Origin: Pelagibacteraceae bacterium AG-390-L03 | GTDB lineage: Bacteria > Pseudomonadota > Alphaproteobacteria > Pelagibacterales > Pelagibacteraceae | DNA length: 64,000 nucleotides | Assembly: GCA_003279685.1 (NCBI GenBank) | Contig: QCHA01000003.1 | Coordinates: forward strand, 1 to 64,000 | Direction of reading: 5' to 3' | Shown here: positions 29,646-39,602 of the stretch, piece after piece | Layout: the number at the start of each line of letters is the position of its first letter | Numbering within the stretch: position 1 is the stretch's first letter | The notes under the pieces: model-generated | The model's input: only the letters and a program-made list of their open reading frames with translations | Databases searched by the model: none | What the model was told of the DNA's origin: nothing | Program-made: the position numbers and the translations under genes

Positions 29646-31198
29646 TATATTAATTTTTCCTTGTTTCTATTTTTGGCCACATAAAGACTGGTGAATAGTC
29701 TTGCGATAAAATAAACAGAAAATAAAGTTGTAAAAATTCCTATTCCAAGTGTAACTGAAAATCCCTTTATCGGACCAGAGCCCATAAAAAAAAGTATAAT
29801 TGCTGCTAATAAAGTAGTTATATTTGCATCAATAATTGCAGTTCTTGATTTTATATATCCACTATCAAAAGCAACTATATTATTTTTTTCATCTTTTAGT
29901 TCTTCTTTAATTCTTTCAAAAATTAAAACATTTGCATCGACTGCCATACCAACAGTTAAAATTATACCAGCTATACCAGGTAATGTTAAAGTGGCTTCAA
30001 ATAAAGTTAAAATACCTAATAAAATAAATAAATTAATTATTAATGTTACATTAGTGATCAATCCAAAAATTTTGTATTTAACAAACATAAAAATTATAAC
30101 TAAGAGAAACCCTATAGTTAAAGCAATCATACCTGCGTCTATAGAATCTTGACCTAAATCAGGCCCAACTGTTCGTTCCTCTATAATATCTAAAGGAGCC
30201 GGTAACGCACCAGATCTGAGCAATAGCGCCAAGTCTGTTGCTGTTTGGAATGTAAATCCTCCACTAATTTGACCAGAACCACTTGCAATCGTGTCTCTAA
30301 TTACTGGGGCACTTATTATTTTACCATCTAGTACGATAGCAAGCTGTTTACCAATACCGGTAGATGTAGCTTTACCAAATCTTTTAGCCCCTACTCTATC
30401 TAATGAAAAAGAGACAATAGTTTGATTTGTTTGAGTATCCATTTTAGGTTGCGCATCCAAAAGATTATCACCACTTATAATAATACGTTTACTAACTGTA
30501 GCTTCTTCTATTCCATCCTCATATTTTAACTTTTCAACACCAAAACTATCATTTTCATTATTAGTAACAAATCTGAAAGTTAAGTTTGCTGTTTTACCTA
30601 AAAGAGATTTTACTCTCATAGGATCATCTAATCCAGGAAGCTCAACTAAAATACGATTATTTCCTCTTTTTAATATATTTGGTTCGTTAGTTCCCACTTC
30701 GTCAATTCTTCGTCTAACAATTTCAATTGCTTGGTCTTGAGATGAGGTTTTCAGAGTAATCAAACCTTGTTTTGAAAAATTTACTTTTAAATTAAGTCCT
30801 GTGTCCTCTATATTTAATTGATGTGATTTAAATCTTGGATAATAAGGATTTATATCGCTATTTTCATCAGTAAATGTATCAATGATTGTTTGTTTGCTTT
30901 GATCATCAACGTTAAAAAAAATATTTTCGCCTTCAATTTTAATGTTATTTATTTTTATATTTTGCTCTTTAAAATAATTTCTAATAGTTGTGGTTAAATT
31001 TTGAAGTTTTTGCTCAATGACTGGGGCATTATCAATTTCTAATAAAAGATAAGAACCACCTTGTAAATCTAAACCCAGATTTATTTTCTTATCAAAAAAA
31101 TCATCATCAAATTTAAATAAATTTGATGAAGCAATAGCAATAAATAAAAGTGAGAAAAGAGTTATAAATATAATTCTTAACTTTGAAAAATAAAGCAC
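29645..31198 (-). CDS. secD: Protein-export membrane protein SecD
   Basis: SecD partners SecF. The first span is followed by LGLDLQGGSYLLLEID, a large periplasmic region with VRRRIDEVGTNEP and VELPGLDD, and five further spans including VGMAVDANVLIFERIKEE, which is expected to carry proton-coupling residues. Length is 517 residues. The frame opens with GTG at 31198, 14 bases after yajC, and no better ATG exists in the N-terminal stretch. Confidence 0.96.
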   Translation of the reverse strand: MLYFSKLRIIFITLFSLLFIAIASSNLFKFDDDFFDKKINLGLDLQGGSYLLLEIDNAPVIEQKLQNLTTTIRNYFKEQNIKINNIKIEGENIFFNVDDQSKQTIIDTFTDENSDINPYYPRFKSHQLNIEDTGLNLKVNFSKQGLITLKTSSQDQAIEIVRRRIDEVGTNEPNILKRGNNRILVELPGLDDPMRVKSLLGKTANLTFRFVTNNENDSFGVEKLKYEDGIEEATVSKRIIISGDNLLDAQPKMDTQTNQTIVSFSLDRVGAKRFGKATSTGIGKQLAIVLDGKIISAPVIRDTIASGSGQISGGFTFQTATDLALLLRSGALPAPLDIIEERTVGPDLGQDSIDAGMIALTIGFLLVIIFMFVKYKIFGLITNVTLIINLFILLGILTLFEATLTLPGIAGIILTVGMAVDANVLIFERIKEELKDEKNNIVAFDSGYIKSRTAIIDANITTLLAAIILFFMGSGPIKGFSVTLGIGIFTTLFSVYFIARLFTSLYVAKNRNKEKLI

Positions 31199-31212
31199 TT
31201 TACTTTAATTGA

Positions 31213-31512
31213 TTATTTTTTAACTTCTTGACTATTAACTTGATTGTTTAAAAGACCCTGAATACCTGTTGCTTTGACAATTTCAACTTTAACATTATCA
31301 GCAATTTCAACTTCAACTTTATCGTTATCAATCAATCTTTCAACCGTTCCAGTAATACCACCAGAAGTAATGACTTTGTCACCTCTTTTTAAGCTTTCAA
31401 CCATTGCCTTATGCTCTTTAACTTTTTTTTGTTGAGGTCTTATTAAGAAAAAATAAAAAATAACAAAAATTAAAATTAGCGGTATAAATTGTCCTATTCC
31501 TGAACCTTCCAT
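31213..31512 (-). CDS. yajC: Preprotein translocase subunit YajC
   Basis: This 99-residue single-pass protein has the family pattern: one hydrophobic segment (about residues 8-24) ending in FFLIRPQQKK, followed by a small cytoplasmic domain with LKRGDKVITSGGITGTV. It is associated with SecDF and forms yajC-secD-secF here. Confidence 0.95.
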   Translation of the reverse strand: MEGSGIGQFIPLILIFVIFYFFLIRPQQKKVKEHKAMVESLKRGDKVITSGGITGTVERLIDNDKVEVEIADNVKVEIVKATGIQGLLNNQVNSQEVKK

Positions 31513-31567
31513 AAATCTCCTTATAAATTAGCTGAATTATTATACTATCTTAATAATGAAAACAACT

Positions 31568-32827
31568 TTAATTGATTGAAATACTTTCTAAATTGTTCAT
31601 ATAGGGTCTTAGAACTTTCGGTACTATAATTGAACCATCTTTTTGCTGATAATTTTCTAAAACAGCTATAAGTGTTCTGCCTACAGCAAGTCCACTTCCA
31701 TTAAGAGTGCCAACAAAATGAGTTTCTTTATTTTCATTTTTGTATCTAGTTTTCATTCTTTGACCCTGAAAAGTTGCACAAGACGAACAAGATGAAATTT
31801 CACGATATTTATTTTCTGAAGGTAACCAAACTTCAATATCATAAGTTTTTTCAGCACTAAAACCCATATCACCAGAACATAAAATAATTTTTCTATAAGG
31901 TAATTCTAATTTGTCTAAAATATCTGTGGCGCAATTAGTCATTCTTTCTAACTCATCCAAACAATTTTCATTTTCAACAATACTCACCATTTCAACTTTA
32001 TAGAACTGATGCTGCCTGATCATTCCTTTAGTATCTTTTCCATAACTTCCAGCTTCTTTTCTAAAACAAGGCGTTGATGCTACAAATCTCATTGGTAGAT
32101 CTTTGCGTTCAACAATCTTATCTTTAACAATGTTTGTTAATATAACTTCAGCTGTTGGTATTAAAAATTTTCTATCTGAACCCTCATCAAATTTAATTTC
32201 GAATTGATCGTTTTCAAATTTGGGAAGTTGTCCAGTACCAAACATAGTATTATCAGAAGCAATTAATGGTGGTGAAATTTCCTGATATTCATTTTGATTT
32301 ACATGAGTATCTAGCATGAAATTGGACAACGCTCTTTCCAATAAAGCTAATTTATTTTTAACAAAGACAAATCTTGAACCTGTAGTTTTTGTTGCAAGAT
32401 CAAAATCTAACATCTTTAATTTTTCACCAAGCTCATAGTGAGATTTAGGTTTAAAATCAAAATCTGGAATTTTACCTGATTTAGAAATTTCAATATTATC
32501 ATTTTCATCTTTACCATTAGGAACATCAGGATGAGGTATATTTGGAATATTTGATAATATATTATCTAATTCAATTTTAACTTTTTTTTGACTCTCTGAA
32601 ATTTTTTCTAAATCTAAAGAAATTTCTTTAGATTTTTTAAACATTTTTTCATCTTTAGATTTTGAAATATCTTTTTTTTCTTTTTCTAAAGTCTCTTTTT
32701 GCTGAATTAGCTGTCTATTTTTCTCATCTAATTTTTGTAAATTTTTAATATCTAAATTAATGGATCTTTTTTCTAAAGATTTTGCAAAAACAGTGAAATC
32801 TTTTCTTATATCTTTTAAATTATGCAT
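31568..32827 (-). CDS. serS: Seryl-tRNA synthetase
   Basis: SerRS charges tRNA-Ser. The N-terminal long coiled-coil tRNA-binding arm (about residues 30-100, rich in Lys and Glu) is followed by the class II core with motif 2 (RFVASTPCFRKEAGSYGKDT) and motif 3 (NGSGLAVGRTLIAVLE). Length is 419 residues. It overlaps the end of tatC by eight bases, a conserved alphaproteobacterial arrangement. Confidence 0.97.
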   Translation of the reverse strand: MHNLKDIRKDFTVFAKSLEKRSINLDIKNLQKLDEKNRQLIQQKETLEKEKKDISKSKDEKMFKKSKEISLDLEKISESQKKVKIELDNILSNIPNIPHPDVPNGKDENDNIEISKSGKIPDFDFKPKSHYELGEKLKMLDFDLATKTTGSRFVFVKNKLALLERALSNFMLDTHVNQNEYQEISPPLIASDNTMFGTGQLPKFENDQFEIKFDEGSDRKFLIPTAEVILTNIVKDKIVERKDLPMRFVASTPCFRKEAGSYGKDTKGMIRQHQFYKVEMVSIVENENCLDELERMTNCATDILDKLELPYRKIILCSGDMGFSAEKTYDIEVWLPSENKYREISSCSSCATFQGQRMKTRYKNENKETHFVGTLNGSGLAVGRTLIAVLENYQQKDGSIIVPKVLRPYMNNLESISIN

Positions 32828-33590
32828 CTGTTTTTTCTAAATTTTTGTTTTCTATAAATTTTACAGAAAATATTGATAATTCATATAAAATTAATAATGG
32901 TATTGCTAAACCAATTTGAGTTATGGGATCTGGTGGCGTGAGTAAAGCAGCTGCAGCAAAAATAATTACAACAACATATTTTCTTCTATCTTTTAAAAAC
33001 TGACTATCAACAATTCCAACTCTTGCTAATAAGCTAAGTACAACTGGCAACTGAAAACTTAATCCAAAAGCAAAAATAAGCTTCATAACGAGTGATAGAT
33101 ATTCATTAACTTTTGCTTCAAGTTGAATTGGTAAATTGGTTGAAAGACCAGTGCTTTCAAAAGATAAGAAAAATTTAATCGCAAGGGGCATAATCAAATA
33201 ATAGACCAACATTCCCCCTAGAAGAAATAATATAGGAGTTAAAATTAAGTAAGGCATAATAGCAATTTTTTCATGTTTGTATAAACCGGGTGCTATAAAT
33301 TTCCATATTTGCATAAGAATAAATGGACATGTTACAAAGAATGCTGTGAAGAAAGAAACTTTTAGATAAGTTAAAAAAGTTTCTTGAAGAGCAGTAAAAA
33401 TTAATCTTCTTTCAGATCCATCATCTTTAACTGCTTTAGCAAACGGATCTACTAAAAATCCATATATATGTTCAGCAAAAAAATAACAGCCAATAAAAAA
33501 TATGAATAAAAATAAAAAACTATGGATAAGTCTTTTTCTTAATTCAGTTAAATGACTTATAAAGCCACCTTCATTTTCTTCATTACTCAT
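32820..33590 (-). CDS. tatC: Sec-independent translocase TatC
   Basis: TatC is the receptor for twin-arginine signal peptides. It has six hydrophobic spans, the N-terminal HLTELRKRLIHS motif near residue 15 with the conserved Glu, and the FLTYLKVSFF segment with the first-loop region. Length is 256 residues. It overlaps tatB by eight bases. At least one Tat-type substrate, the M48 lipoprotein, is encoded in this window. Confidence 0.97.
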   Translation of the reverse strand: MSNEENEGGFISHLTELRKRLIHSFLFLFIFFIGCYFFAEHIYGFLVDPFAKAVKDDGSERRLIFTALQETFLTYLKVSFFTAFFVTCPFILMQIWKFIAPGLYKHEKIAIMPYLILTPILFLLGGMLVYYLIMPLAIKFFLSFESTGLSTNLPIQLEAKVNEYLSLVMKLIFAFGLSFQLPVVLSLLARVGIVDSQFLKDRRKYVVVIIFAAAALLTPPDPITQIGLAIPLLILYELSIFSVKFIENKNLEKTDA

Positions 33591-33798
33591 CTTTTTTATT
33601 ATCTTTTTTTATTTCGTTTGTTTTTTCATCATCTATATCGATATTTGAAACCTCATTTTGAATATCGTGCATATATTTTTTAGCAGTACCAATCCAAGAA
33701 CCTGCTTTTTTTAACATGACAGGAAAATCTTTAGGTCCAAGCACAACGATAGCAATACCAACAACGATTAAAATTTCAAACCAACCAATAGTAGGCAT
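33583..33798 (-). CDS. tatB: Sec-independent translocase TatB
   Basis: A 71-residue protein with one N-terminal span, the membrane Glu in GWFEILIVV, and the LGPKDFP hinge before an amphipathic helix. The Glu at position 8 and the order tatA-tatB-tatC mark it as TatB rather than TatA. Its acidic tail is short compared with enterobacterial TatB (about 170 residues). Confidence 0.9.
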   Translation of the reverse strand: MPTIGWFEILIVVGIAIVVLGPKDFPVMLKKAGSWIGTAKKYMHDIQNEVSNIDIDDEKTNEIKKDNKKDE

Positions 33799-33803
33799 GT
33801 AAT

Positions 33804-34004
33804 TTAATCTTTGTTATCTGAGTCTTTATTTTCGTCGGAAATATTTTTTGGCTTACTTTCGTCAGTAACGTCTGACGCCATTCCTTTTTTGAAACTTTTA
33901 ATACCTTTAGCAACGTCGCCCATAAGACTAGATATTTTTCCTCGTCCAAATAATAAGACAACTAATATTACAACAATTGCTATTTGCCAAATTCCTATGC
34001 TCAT
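33804..34004 (-). CDS. tatA: Sec-independent translocase TatA
   Basis: A 66-residue pore-forming subunit with an N-terminal span ([17 protein letters not shown]), the FGRGKIS hinge and an amphipathic helix with GIKSFKKGM, ending in a charged tail. It lies five bases before tatB and follows scpB after about 43 bases. Confidence 0.95.
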   Translation of the reverse strand: MSIGIWQIAIVVILVVLLFGRGKISSLMGDVAKGIKSFKKGMASDVTDESKPKNISDENKDSDNKD

Positions 34005-34047
34005 AAAAACTTATAACCCTTTTATGATTAATTTTAAAGTTACTTTT

Positions 34048-34755
34048 TTATGTATCTTTTTCCTCTTCATCAAGAGTGCTACTTAGCATTTCATCAATAT
34101 TGGAATAGATATCTTCTTTTTTTTCATCTTGTTTTTCTTTAAAAAATTTGCTCGTACCAAAAATTGCATTATCAACGCTGGAACTATCAATTAAACCAGC
34201 AGCACCTAGTTCGTCTACAGTTGGAAGATCTGATAATTTCTGCAAATTAAAGTGACTTAAAAATCCATCAGTAGTTAAATATTGGATTGGTTTGCCTGGG
34301 ACATCTTTTCGACCACCAGGTTTAACCCAATCTAATTCCATTAAAATTTCTAAAGTATTTGTTCCAAAAGCAACACCACGTATTTCTTCAATTTCTGCTC
34401 TAGTAACAGGTTGGTGATAGACAATAATTGCCAAAGTTTCTATTGCGGCACGAGATAATTTTTTTTCAACAGTTTTTTCTTGAGTCATCAAAGTTGAAAG
34501 TTTAGGAGATGTTCTAAAAGACCATTTATTTTTAATGCAGACCAAATTTATACCTCTGCTAGAATATTCTTGTTGTAATTTTTCTAACGATTTAACAACA
34601 TTTGCTTTCTTTGAAATTTTACTTTCAATTGTATCAACATCAAGAGGTTCAGCAGCAGCAAAAATTACCGCCTCAATTTCTTTATCTAGATCATTAATTT
34701 TAGTTGGAAAATTAACTACATTATCTTTTTTGGTCACTTTTGCTTTTTTAATCAT
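34048..34755 (-). CDS. scpB: Segregation and condensation protein ScpB
   Basis: ScpB is the winged-helix kite subunit of the SMC condensin complex. The block EAVIFAAAEPLDV near residue 29 and LSRAAIETLAIIVYHQPVTRAEIEEIRG near 100 are family-typical. Length is 235 residues. It overlaps scpA by eight bases, as is usual for the pair. Confidence 0.95.
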   Translation of the reverse strand: MIKKAKVTKKDNVVNFPTKINDLDKEIEAVIFAAAEPLDVDTIESKISKKANVVKSLEKLQQEYSSRGINLVCIKNKWSFRTSPKLSTLMTQEKTVEKKLSRAAIETLAIIVYHQPVTRAEIEEIRGVAFGTNTLEILMELDWVKPGGRKDVPGKPIQYLTTDGFLSHFNLQKLSDLPTVDELGAAGLIDSSSVDNAIFGTSKFFKEKQDEKKEDIYSNIDEMLSSTLDEEEKDT

Positions 34756-35491
34756 TAACTTCCCTTACATAAATATCATCAAATAAATTATCTTGTTTCA
34801 TTGAAAGATTTCCCTCTTTAACTAATTCTAAAGATCCAGCAAAAATACCTGCTTTACCAGTTTTTTTGTATTTAGAACCAGATTTAAAATTTGTTGGAAT
34901 TAGTTCATCAAGTTTTTTCCAATCCATTAGTTTTCCAAGAAATTGTTTTATAGTTTTGATACCATCTTCAGTAGTAAATACAGGTAATTTTGGAATATTC
35001 ATTGTTTGAAAATCTTTAGTCATCACTACAGAAGAGTATGATTTTAAAAGTTCAAATAAAGTTACATTGTATTCGGAGCTATAAATAGATCTTATATTTC
35101 CTTTTATTCCACGTGTTCTGATTTCTCGACCTAATCGATTTCTTTTAAGCATCTGCTCTGAAAGTAATCTAATCAATTCTAATTTTTTAAGCTGTAATTT
35201 TAATTTTTCAGCAACTTCTTGAACTTTAAATTCTTCTTCAGGAGTGCCAGGAAGTAATAATTTTGATTTTAAGTAAGCTAACCATGTAGCCATTAACAAA
35301 TACTCAGATGCTATTTCTAAATTTAGGTCTTTTTCTTTAGTGATATAATCATGAAATTGATCAGCTAATTTGGTTATTGATATTTCTTCTAGATCTACTT
35401 TTTGAGCTTTTGCAAGATCTAACAAGACATCTAAGGGACCATTATAGTTATTAATATCGACGTTAAATAAAATAGAATCAGACTCAGACAT
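34748..35491 (-). CDS. scpA: Segregation and condensation protein ScpA
   Basis: ScpA is the kleisin that bridges SMC heads. The N-terminal FNGPLDVLLDLA-like motif appears as YNGPLDVLLDLAKAQKVD, followed by SEYLLMATWLAYLKSKLLLP. Length is 247 residues. It is ten bases after nagZ and coupled to scpB. Confidence 0.95.
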   Translation of the reverse strand: MSESDSILFNVDINNYNGPLDVLLDLAKAQKVDLEEISITKLADQFHDYITKEKDLNLEIASEYLLMATWLAYLKSKLLLPGTPEEEFKVQEVAEKLKLQLKKLELIRLLSEQMLKRNRLGREIRTRGIKGNIRSIYSSEYNVTLFELLKSYSSVVMTKDFQTMNIPKLPVFTTEDGIKTIKQFLGKLMDWKKLDELIPTNFKSGSKYKKTGKAGIFAGSLELVKEGNLSMKQDNLFDDIYVREVND

Positions 35492-35500
35492 AAAGAAATA

Positions 35501-36451
35501 TTAACTTAAAATTTTATAAAATTGTGATGTTTTTTTAATTATAAAGCTACTTATCAAGGGTGAATTTTCAGCCACTATCTTCATTTCAGCTAAGTTACTG
35601 TTACAATGAAGAACTATATTGCATCCAGCTTTAAAAGATTTAACAGTATTTTCTCTCATAGAATCTTTTAAACTTTTCATTGAAAGATCATCTGAAATTA
35701 TAATATTTTTGAAACCTATTATATTTCTAATATGATTAATGACTTTTTTTGAATGAGTTGCGGTGTTAAACTTATCTATATTTTTATAGATAACGTGCCC
35801 TGTCATTGCAAAGAAACATTCTTTTTTTTTAAATACACTAAAATCATTTTTTTTAAGATATTTAAGTGATTTATTCACTATAGGTGTAAAATTATGACTA
35901 TCTACTTTAGCTAAACCATGTCCAGGTATATGTTTTATTATAGTTCCAATCGAGTTTTCATGAAATAATTTTATACATAAGTCTCCCATTTTTGAGACCG
36001 TATTTACTTTTTTAGAAAATGATCTATCACCAATTATATTACTAGATCCTTTAATTCTAAGATCCAAAACTGGTACCGTATTGATGTTTGCCCCTATTAA
36101 TTTTAATAGGTGAGATGTTTTATCAATAAATAATTTATAAATTATATCTAATTTCATTTTATCTTTTTCATAAAGATTACCAAAATATTCAGATGTTAAA
36201 TTGTCAAAAGAAATAATATTACTTAATCTATTTACTCTTCCACCTTCTTGATCAATTAATATTGGATAATTTTTATCTTTAAAAATTTTTTTTATACTGT
36301 CTGTTAAATTCTTTGTTTGTTTAACAGATTTAATATTTCTTAAAAATAGTATTACACCCCAAGGCTTATATTTTATCAAAAATTTTTTTTCATTAATTGA
36401 TAACTTGTATGATTTAATACCAACTATAAATGCTCTTCTGTTTTTAATCAT
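35501..36451 (-). CDS. nagZ: Beta-N-acetylhexosaminidase NagZ (GH3)
   Basis: NagZ removes GlcNAc from muropeptides during cell-wall recycling. The GH3 family signature KHIPGHGLAKVDSH near residue 165 contains the catalytic dyad region, and IDQEGGRVNRL near 66 and the nucleophile Asp in ISDDLSM near 245 are present. Length is 316 residues. It overlaps the small membrane protein gene by eight bases and belongs to the argS-nagZ-scpA-scpB block. Confidence 0.92.
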   Translation of the reverse strand: MIKNRRAFIVGIKSYKLSINEKKFLIKYKPWGVILFLRNIKSVKQTKNLTDSIKKIFKDKNYPILIDQEGGRVNRLSNIISFDNLTSEYFGNLYEKDKMKLDIIYKLFIDKTSHLLKLIGANINTVPVLDLRIKGSSNIIGDRSFSKKVNTVSKMGDLCIKLFHENSIGTIIKHIPGHGLAKVDSHNFTPIVNKSLKYLKKNDFSVFKKKECFFAMTGHVIYKNIDKFNTATHSKKVINHIRNIIGFKNIIISDDLSMKSLKDSMRENTVKSFKAGCNIVLHCNSNLAEMKIVAENSPLISSFIIKKTSQFYKILS

Positions 36452-36704
36452 TTTCTAAAAGTTTCCAAAAATTAAATTTTTTTTTCTTTTTTTTGTCAGT
36501 CTGCTTGACATACTCAATGATATTTTCTGTATCATTTTTTAATAATGGTAAATTTTTAGAATAATCTTTAATCTTTTGATCAATATTTTTGTAAGATCTA
36601 TAAGAATTTTTTATATTTTCATTTGAAAAATAATATTTTCCAGTAAAAAAAAGAAATAATGTAATGATTACTATGAAAAATAGGTATTTAATCTCTTTTA
36701 GCAT
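36444..36704 (-). CDS. Small membrane-anchored protein in the argS-nagZ gap
   Basis: This 86-residue protein has one N-terminal hydrophobic segment (about residues 7-25) and a basic, Asn/Lys-rich soluble tail with a run of lysines. I do not recognise a domain. In related alphaproteobacteria this position holds a longer SPOR-domain protein; no SPOR domain is visible here, so it may be a reduced positional counterpart. It shares a one-base stop/start overlap with argS and overlaps nagZ. Confidence 0.7.
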   Translation of the reverse strand: MLKEIKYLFFIVIITLFLFFTGKYYFSNENIKNSYRSYKNIDQKIKDYSKNLPLLKNDTENIIEYVKQTDKKKKKKFNFWKLLEND

Positions 36705-38437
36705 TACATTTTAGCTGGAGACGAGACGCCAACTATATCCATTCCTGATTTAATAACATTAGCTATTGCTTTTAGAAAAACTAATTTATCTTGAGGAATA
36801 TTTTTTTGATCATTGATAAATCTTTTTTCAGGAAATTGTTTTCCAAGATTCCAATAAGAATGAAATTCTGCGGCTAGCTCATATAAATAAATTGGTATAC
36901 GGTGAGGCTCAAGTTTCGTACTAGCAGAATCAATACATTTAGGCCATTCAGATATCTTCTTTAAAATCTTAATTTCATCATCTGAATATTCAAAATTATA
37001 ATTATCTATATCAACATCTTTTGCTAAATCTTTATCTAAATGTCTAAACACAGATGAAATTCTAGCATAACAATATTGAACATAATAAAGCGGATTATCT
37101 TTTGATTTTTCTTTGACTGAATCAAAATCAAAATCTAGCTCAACATCACTACTTCTGTTTAACATAATAAATCTAGTTGCATCTTTTCCAACTTCCTCAA
37201 TTAAATCATCAACTGTAATATAATCCCCTTTTCTTTTAGACATTTTAAATGGCTTCTTGTCTTTAATTAATTTTACAAGCTGACTAATTTTACAAATTAA
37301 TTTATTTTTTGTTCCTGATAATGCATCAACAGAAGAAGAAATTCTTTTTATATAGCCAGCATGATCTGCACCAAGTATATTAATTAAATAATCAAATTTA
37401 CGATCTACTTTATTTTTATGGTACGCAACATCACTTGCAAAATAAGTCCAAGTACCATCAGATTTTTGTAAGGCTCTATCCTTATCATCACCGAAATCTG
37501 TTGATCTGAACAACAATTGTTCCCTTTCTACCCAATCTTTTTTGTCTTCTCCAGCTGGTGCTTTAATTTTACCCTTATATACAAAATCCTTATCTTCCAA
37601 AAATTGGATTACATTTTCAACTTCTTTATTTGTAACAATACTTTTCTCACTAACAAAATTATCATGTTTGATACCAAGACTTTTTAGATTTTTTTTAATC
37701 AATAGTAAGGCTTGTTCAATTGATAGTTCTGTTAATTTTTCACTGACATCATCATAATTATCAAAATCCAAACCAATATTTGATGAAATAATATTATTTG
37801 CAAAATCTATTAAATAATCTCCAGGATAAAGATCAGAATTATCAATTGGAAATTTTTCATTAAATTTTACCTCACGTATTCTAGCAAAAACAGATTTAGT
37901 AAAGTTAATGATCTGATTTCCATAATCGTTGACATAATATTCTTTAGTAACTTTATGTTGGTTAAAGATTAATATATTTGAAATTACATCACCTAAAATT
38001 GCTCCACGACAATGACCAACATGCAAAGGACCAGTTGGGTTAGCTGAAACAAACTCAACTAAATAGTTATGTTTTTGTTCTTTGTCATTAACACCAAATG
38101 TTTTTGAATTAGTAATAACACTTTCTATAAAATTTGACCAAAAAGTTGGTTTAAATTTTATATTGATGAATCCTGGTTTGACAACCTCTATAGTTTGAAT
38201 AAACGGGTCGCTATCTTTTAAGAATAAAGATATTTTTTCAGCAAGCTCTAATGGAGATCTTTTATTCAATTTTGAAAGAACCATCCCAACATTAGTTGAA
38301 ATATCACAATCAAATTTAGAAGGAGGTATTTCCGCATTAATTCCATTGAACGTCTCCGGAACAATAATTTCACCCTTCTTACTTAACTCAATTATCGCTG
38401 ATTTAATCTTATCTAAATATAGTTCAAAAATATTCAT
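36704..38437 (-). CDS. argS: Arginyl-tRNA synthetase
   Basis: ArgRS charges tRNA-Arg. The HIGH-type motif appears as GPLHVGHCRG near residue 140, and the KMSKS equivalent is KMSKRKGD near 398. The C-terminal all-helical anticodon domain ends in IVGVSSPAKM. Length is 577 residues. It overlaps dgt by four bases. Confidence 0.97.
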   Translation of the reverse strand: MNIFELYLDKIKSAIIELSKKGEIIVPETFNGINAEIPPSKFDCDISTNVGMVLSKLNKRSPLELAEKISLFLKDSDPFIQTIEVVKPGFINIKFKPTFWSNFIESVITNSKTFGVNDKEQKHNYLVEFVSANPTGPLHVGHCRGAILGDVISNILIFNQHKVTKEYYVNDYGNQIINFTKSVFARIREVKFNEKFPIDNSDLYPGDYLIDFANNIISSNIGLDFDNYDDVSEKLTELSIEQALLLIKKNLKSLGIKHDNFVSEKSIVTNKEVENVIQFLEDKDFVYKGKIKAPAGEDKKDWVEREQLLFRSTDFGDDKDRALQKSDGTWTYFASDVAYHKNKVDRKFDYLINILGADHAGYIKRISSSVDALSGTKNKLICKISQLVKLIKDKKPFKMSKRKGDYITVDDLIEEVGKDATRFIMLNRSSDVELDFDFDSVKEKSKDNPLYYVQYCYARISSVFRHLDKDLAKDVDIDNYNFEYSDDEIKILKKISEWPKCIDSASTKLEPHRIPIYLYELAAEFHSYWNLGKQFPEKRFINDQKNIPQDKLVFLKAIANVIKSGMDIVGVSSPAKM

Positions 38438-39552
38438 TTAAAATTATTATATAGGTTAATAGCATAACGATCTGTCATACCTGAAATAAAATCTGAAATA
38501 GCCCTAAATTTATCGTTAGTCAATTGATCTTTTGTTAGAAATTTTCTTGGATTTAATTTAATTGTATTGAATAACTTCTTAATAATAATTTTTCCTCTTT
38601 GATTCTTTCTTAATACTAGTTTGTTGTCGTACATTTTAGTTCGTAAAAATAATCTAATTTCTTTTTCTGAATTTTGAATTTTATCTGAAAAACAAACTAT
38701 TAATTGATCAGACTTTGCTATGTCTTTAATTGATTTTATTTTAAGATTTTTTAAGTTCTTTTGAGTATTTGCTAACAGATCTCTAATCATTAGATCAATC
38801 GAGTCTCTAATAATTTGATATGTTGCAATCTTATAATTTTTTTTATTAATCTTTTTTTTATATTTAAAATAAATTAATTTAAAAAAATCTATCTCCATAA
38901 GCTCTTCTAGCTTAAACAAATTAGCGTTAATGCCATCTTGAATATCATGATTATTATAAGCTATATCATCTGATATTGCTGAAATTTGAGCTTCTAAAGA
39001 AGGATATGTTTTAAAATTGATCTTTTTTTTAAATTTTTTTAGTCCAATTAACTTATTTACTAAATCTGTATCTTCAACAGGTCCATTATGTTTTAAAAGT
39101 CCTTCTAAAGTTTCAATTGATAAATTAAGGCCTTTGAATTTAAAATATTTATTCTCCAAAAACATAATAATTCTCAAAGTTTGTAAATTATGATCAAAAC
39201 CACCATAACTTTCCATACATTCGTTTAAAGCATCTTCACCAGCATGCCCAAACGGAGTGTGTCCTAAATCATGAGCTAAACTTAATGTTTCTGATAAGTC
39301 CTCATTTAAATTAAGATATTTAGCTATAGATCTAGCAATTTGAGCAACTTCAATTGAATGAGTAATTCTTGTTCTAAAATGATCTCCTTCAGTATTTACA
39401 AATACTTGGGTTTTATGTTTTAGCCTTCTAAATGATGCACTATGAATTATTCTATCTCTATCTCTTTGAAAAGGTGATCTGTATTTTGAAATAGGTTCTT
39501 TATTAAGCCTGCCCTTGCTTTTAAATACGCCTAATTGTGAGTGTTTTTTCAT
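38434..39552 (-). CDS. dgt: dGTP triphosphohydrolase-like HD protein
   Basis: The 372-residue protein belongs to the Dgt HD-domain family, which hydrolyses dNTPs to nucleosides and triphosphate. The metal-binding residues are seen in HKTQVFVN...TRITHSIEV, AHDLGHTPFGHAGE near residue 92 (HD motif) and SDDIAYNNHDIQDG near 200. It is the first gene of the large minus-strand block that extends to secF, and is divergent from erpA with a 50-base gap. Confidence 0.92.
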   Translation of the reverse strand: MKKHSQLGVFKSKGRLNKEPISKYRSPFQRDRDRIIHSASFRRLKHKTQVFVNTEGDHFRTRITHSIEVAQIARSIAKYLNLNEDLSETLSLAHDLGHTPFGHAGEDALNECMESYGGFDHNLQTLRIIMFLENKYFKFKGLNLSIETLEGLLKHNGPVEDTDLVNKLIGLKKFKKKINFKTYPSLEAQISAISDDIAYNNHDIQDGINANLFKLEELMEIDFFKLIYFKYKKKINKKNYKIATYQIIRDSIDLMIRDLLANTQKNLKNLKIKSIKDIAKSDQLIVCFSDKIQNSEKEIRLFLRTKMYDNKLVLRKNQRGKIIIKKLFNTIKLNPRKFLTKDQLTNDKFRAISDFISGMTDRYAINLYNNFK

Positions 39553-39602
39553 CCTTTAATTTAAATAATTAAGTACTATATTAGTAATATCAGTGTTGAG
39601 AC

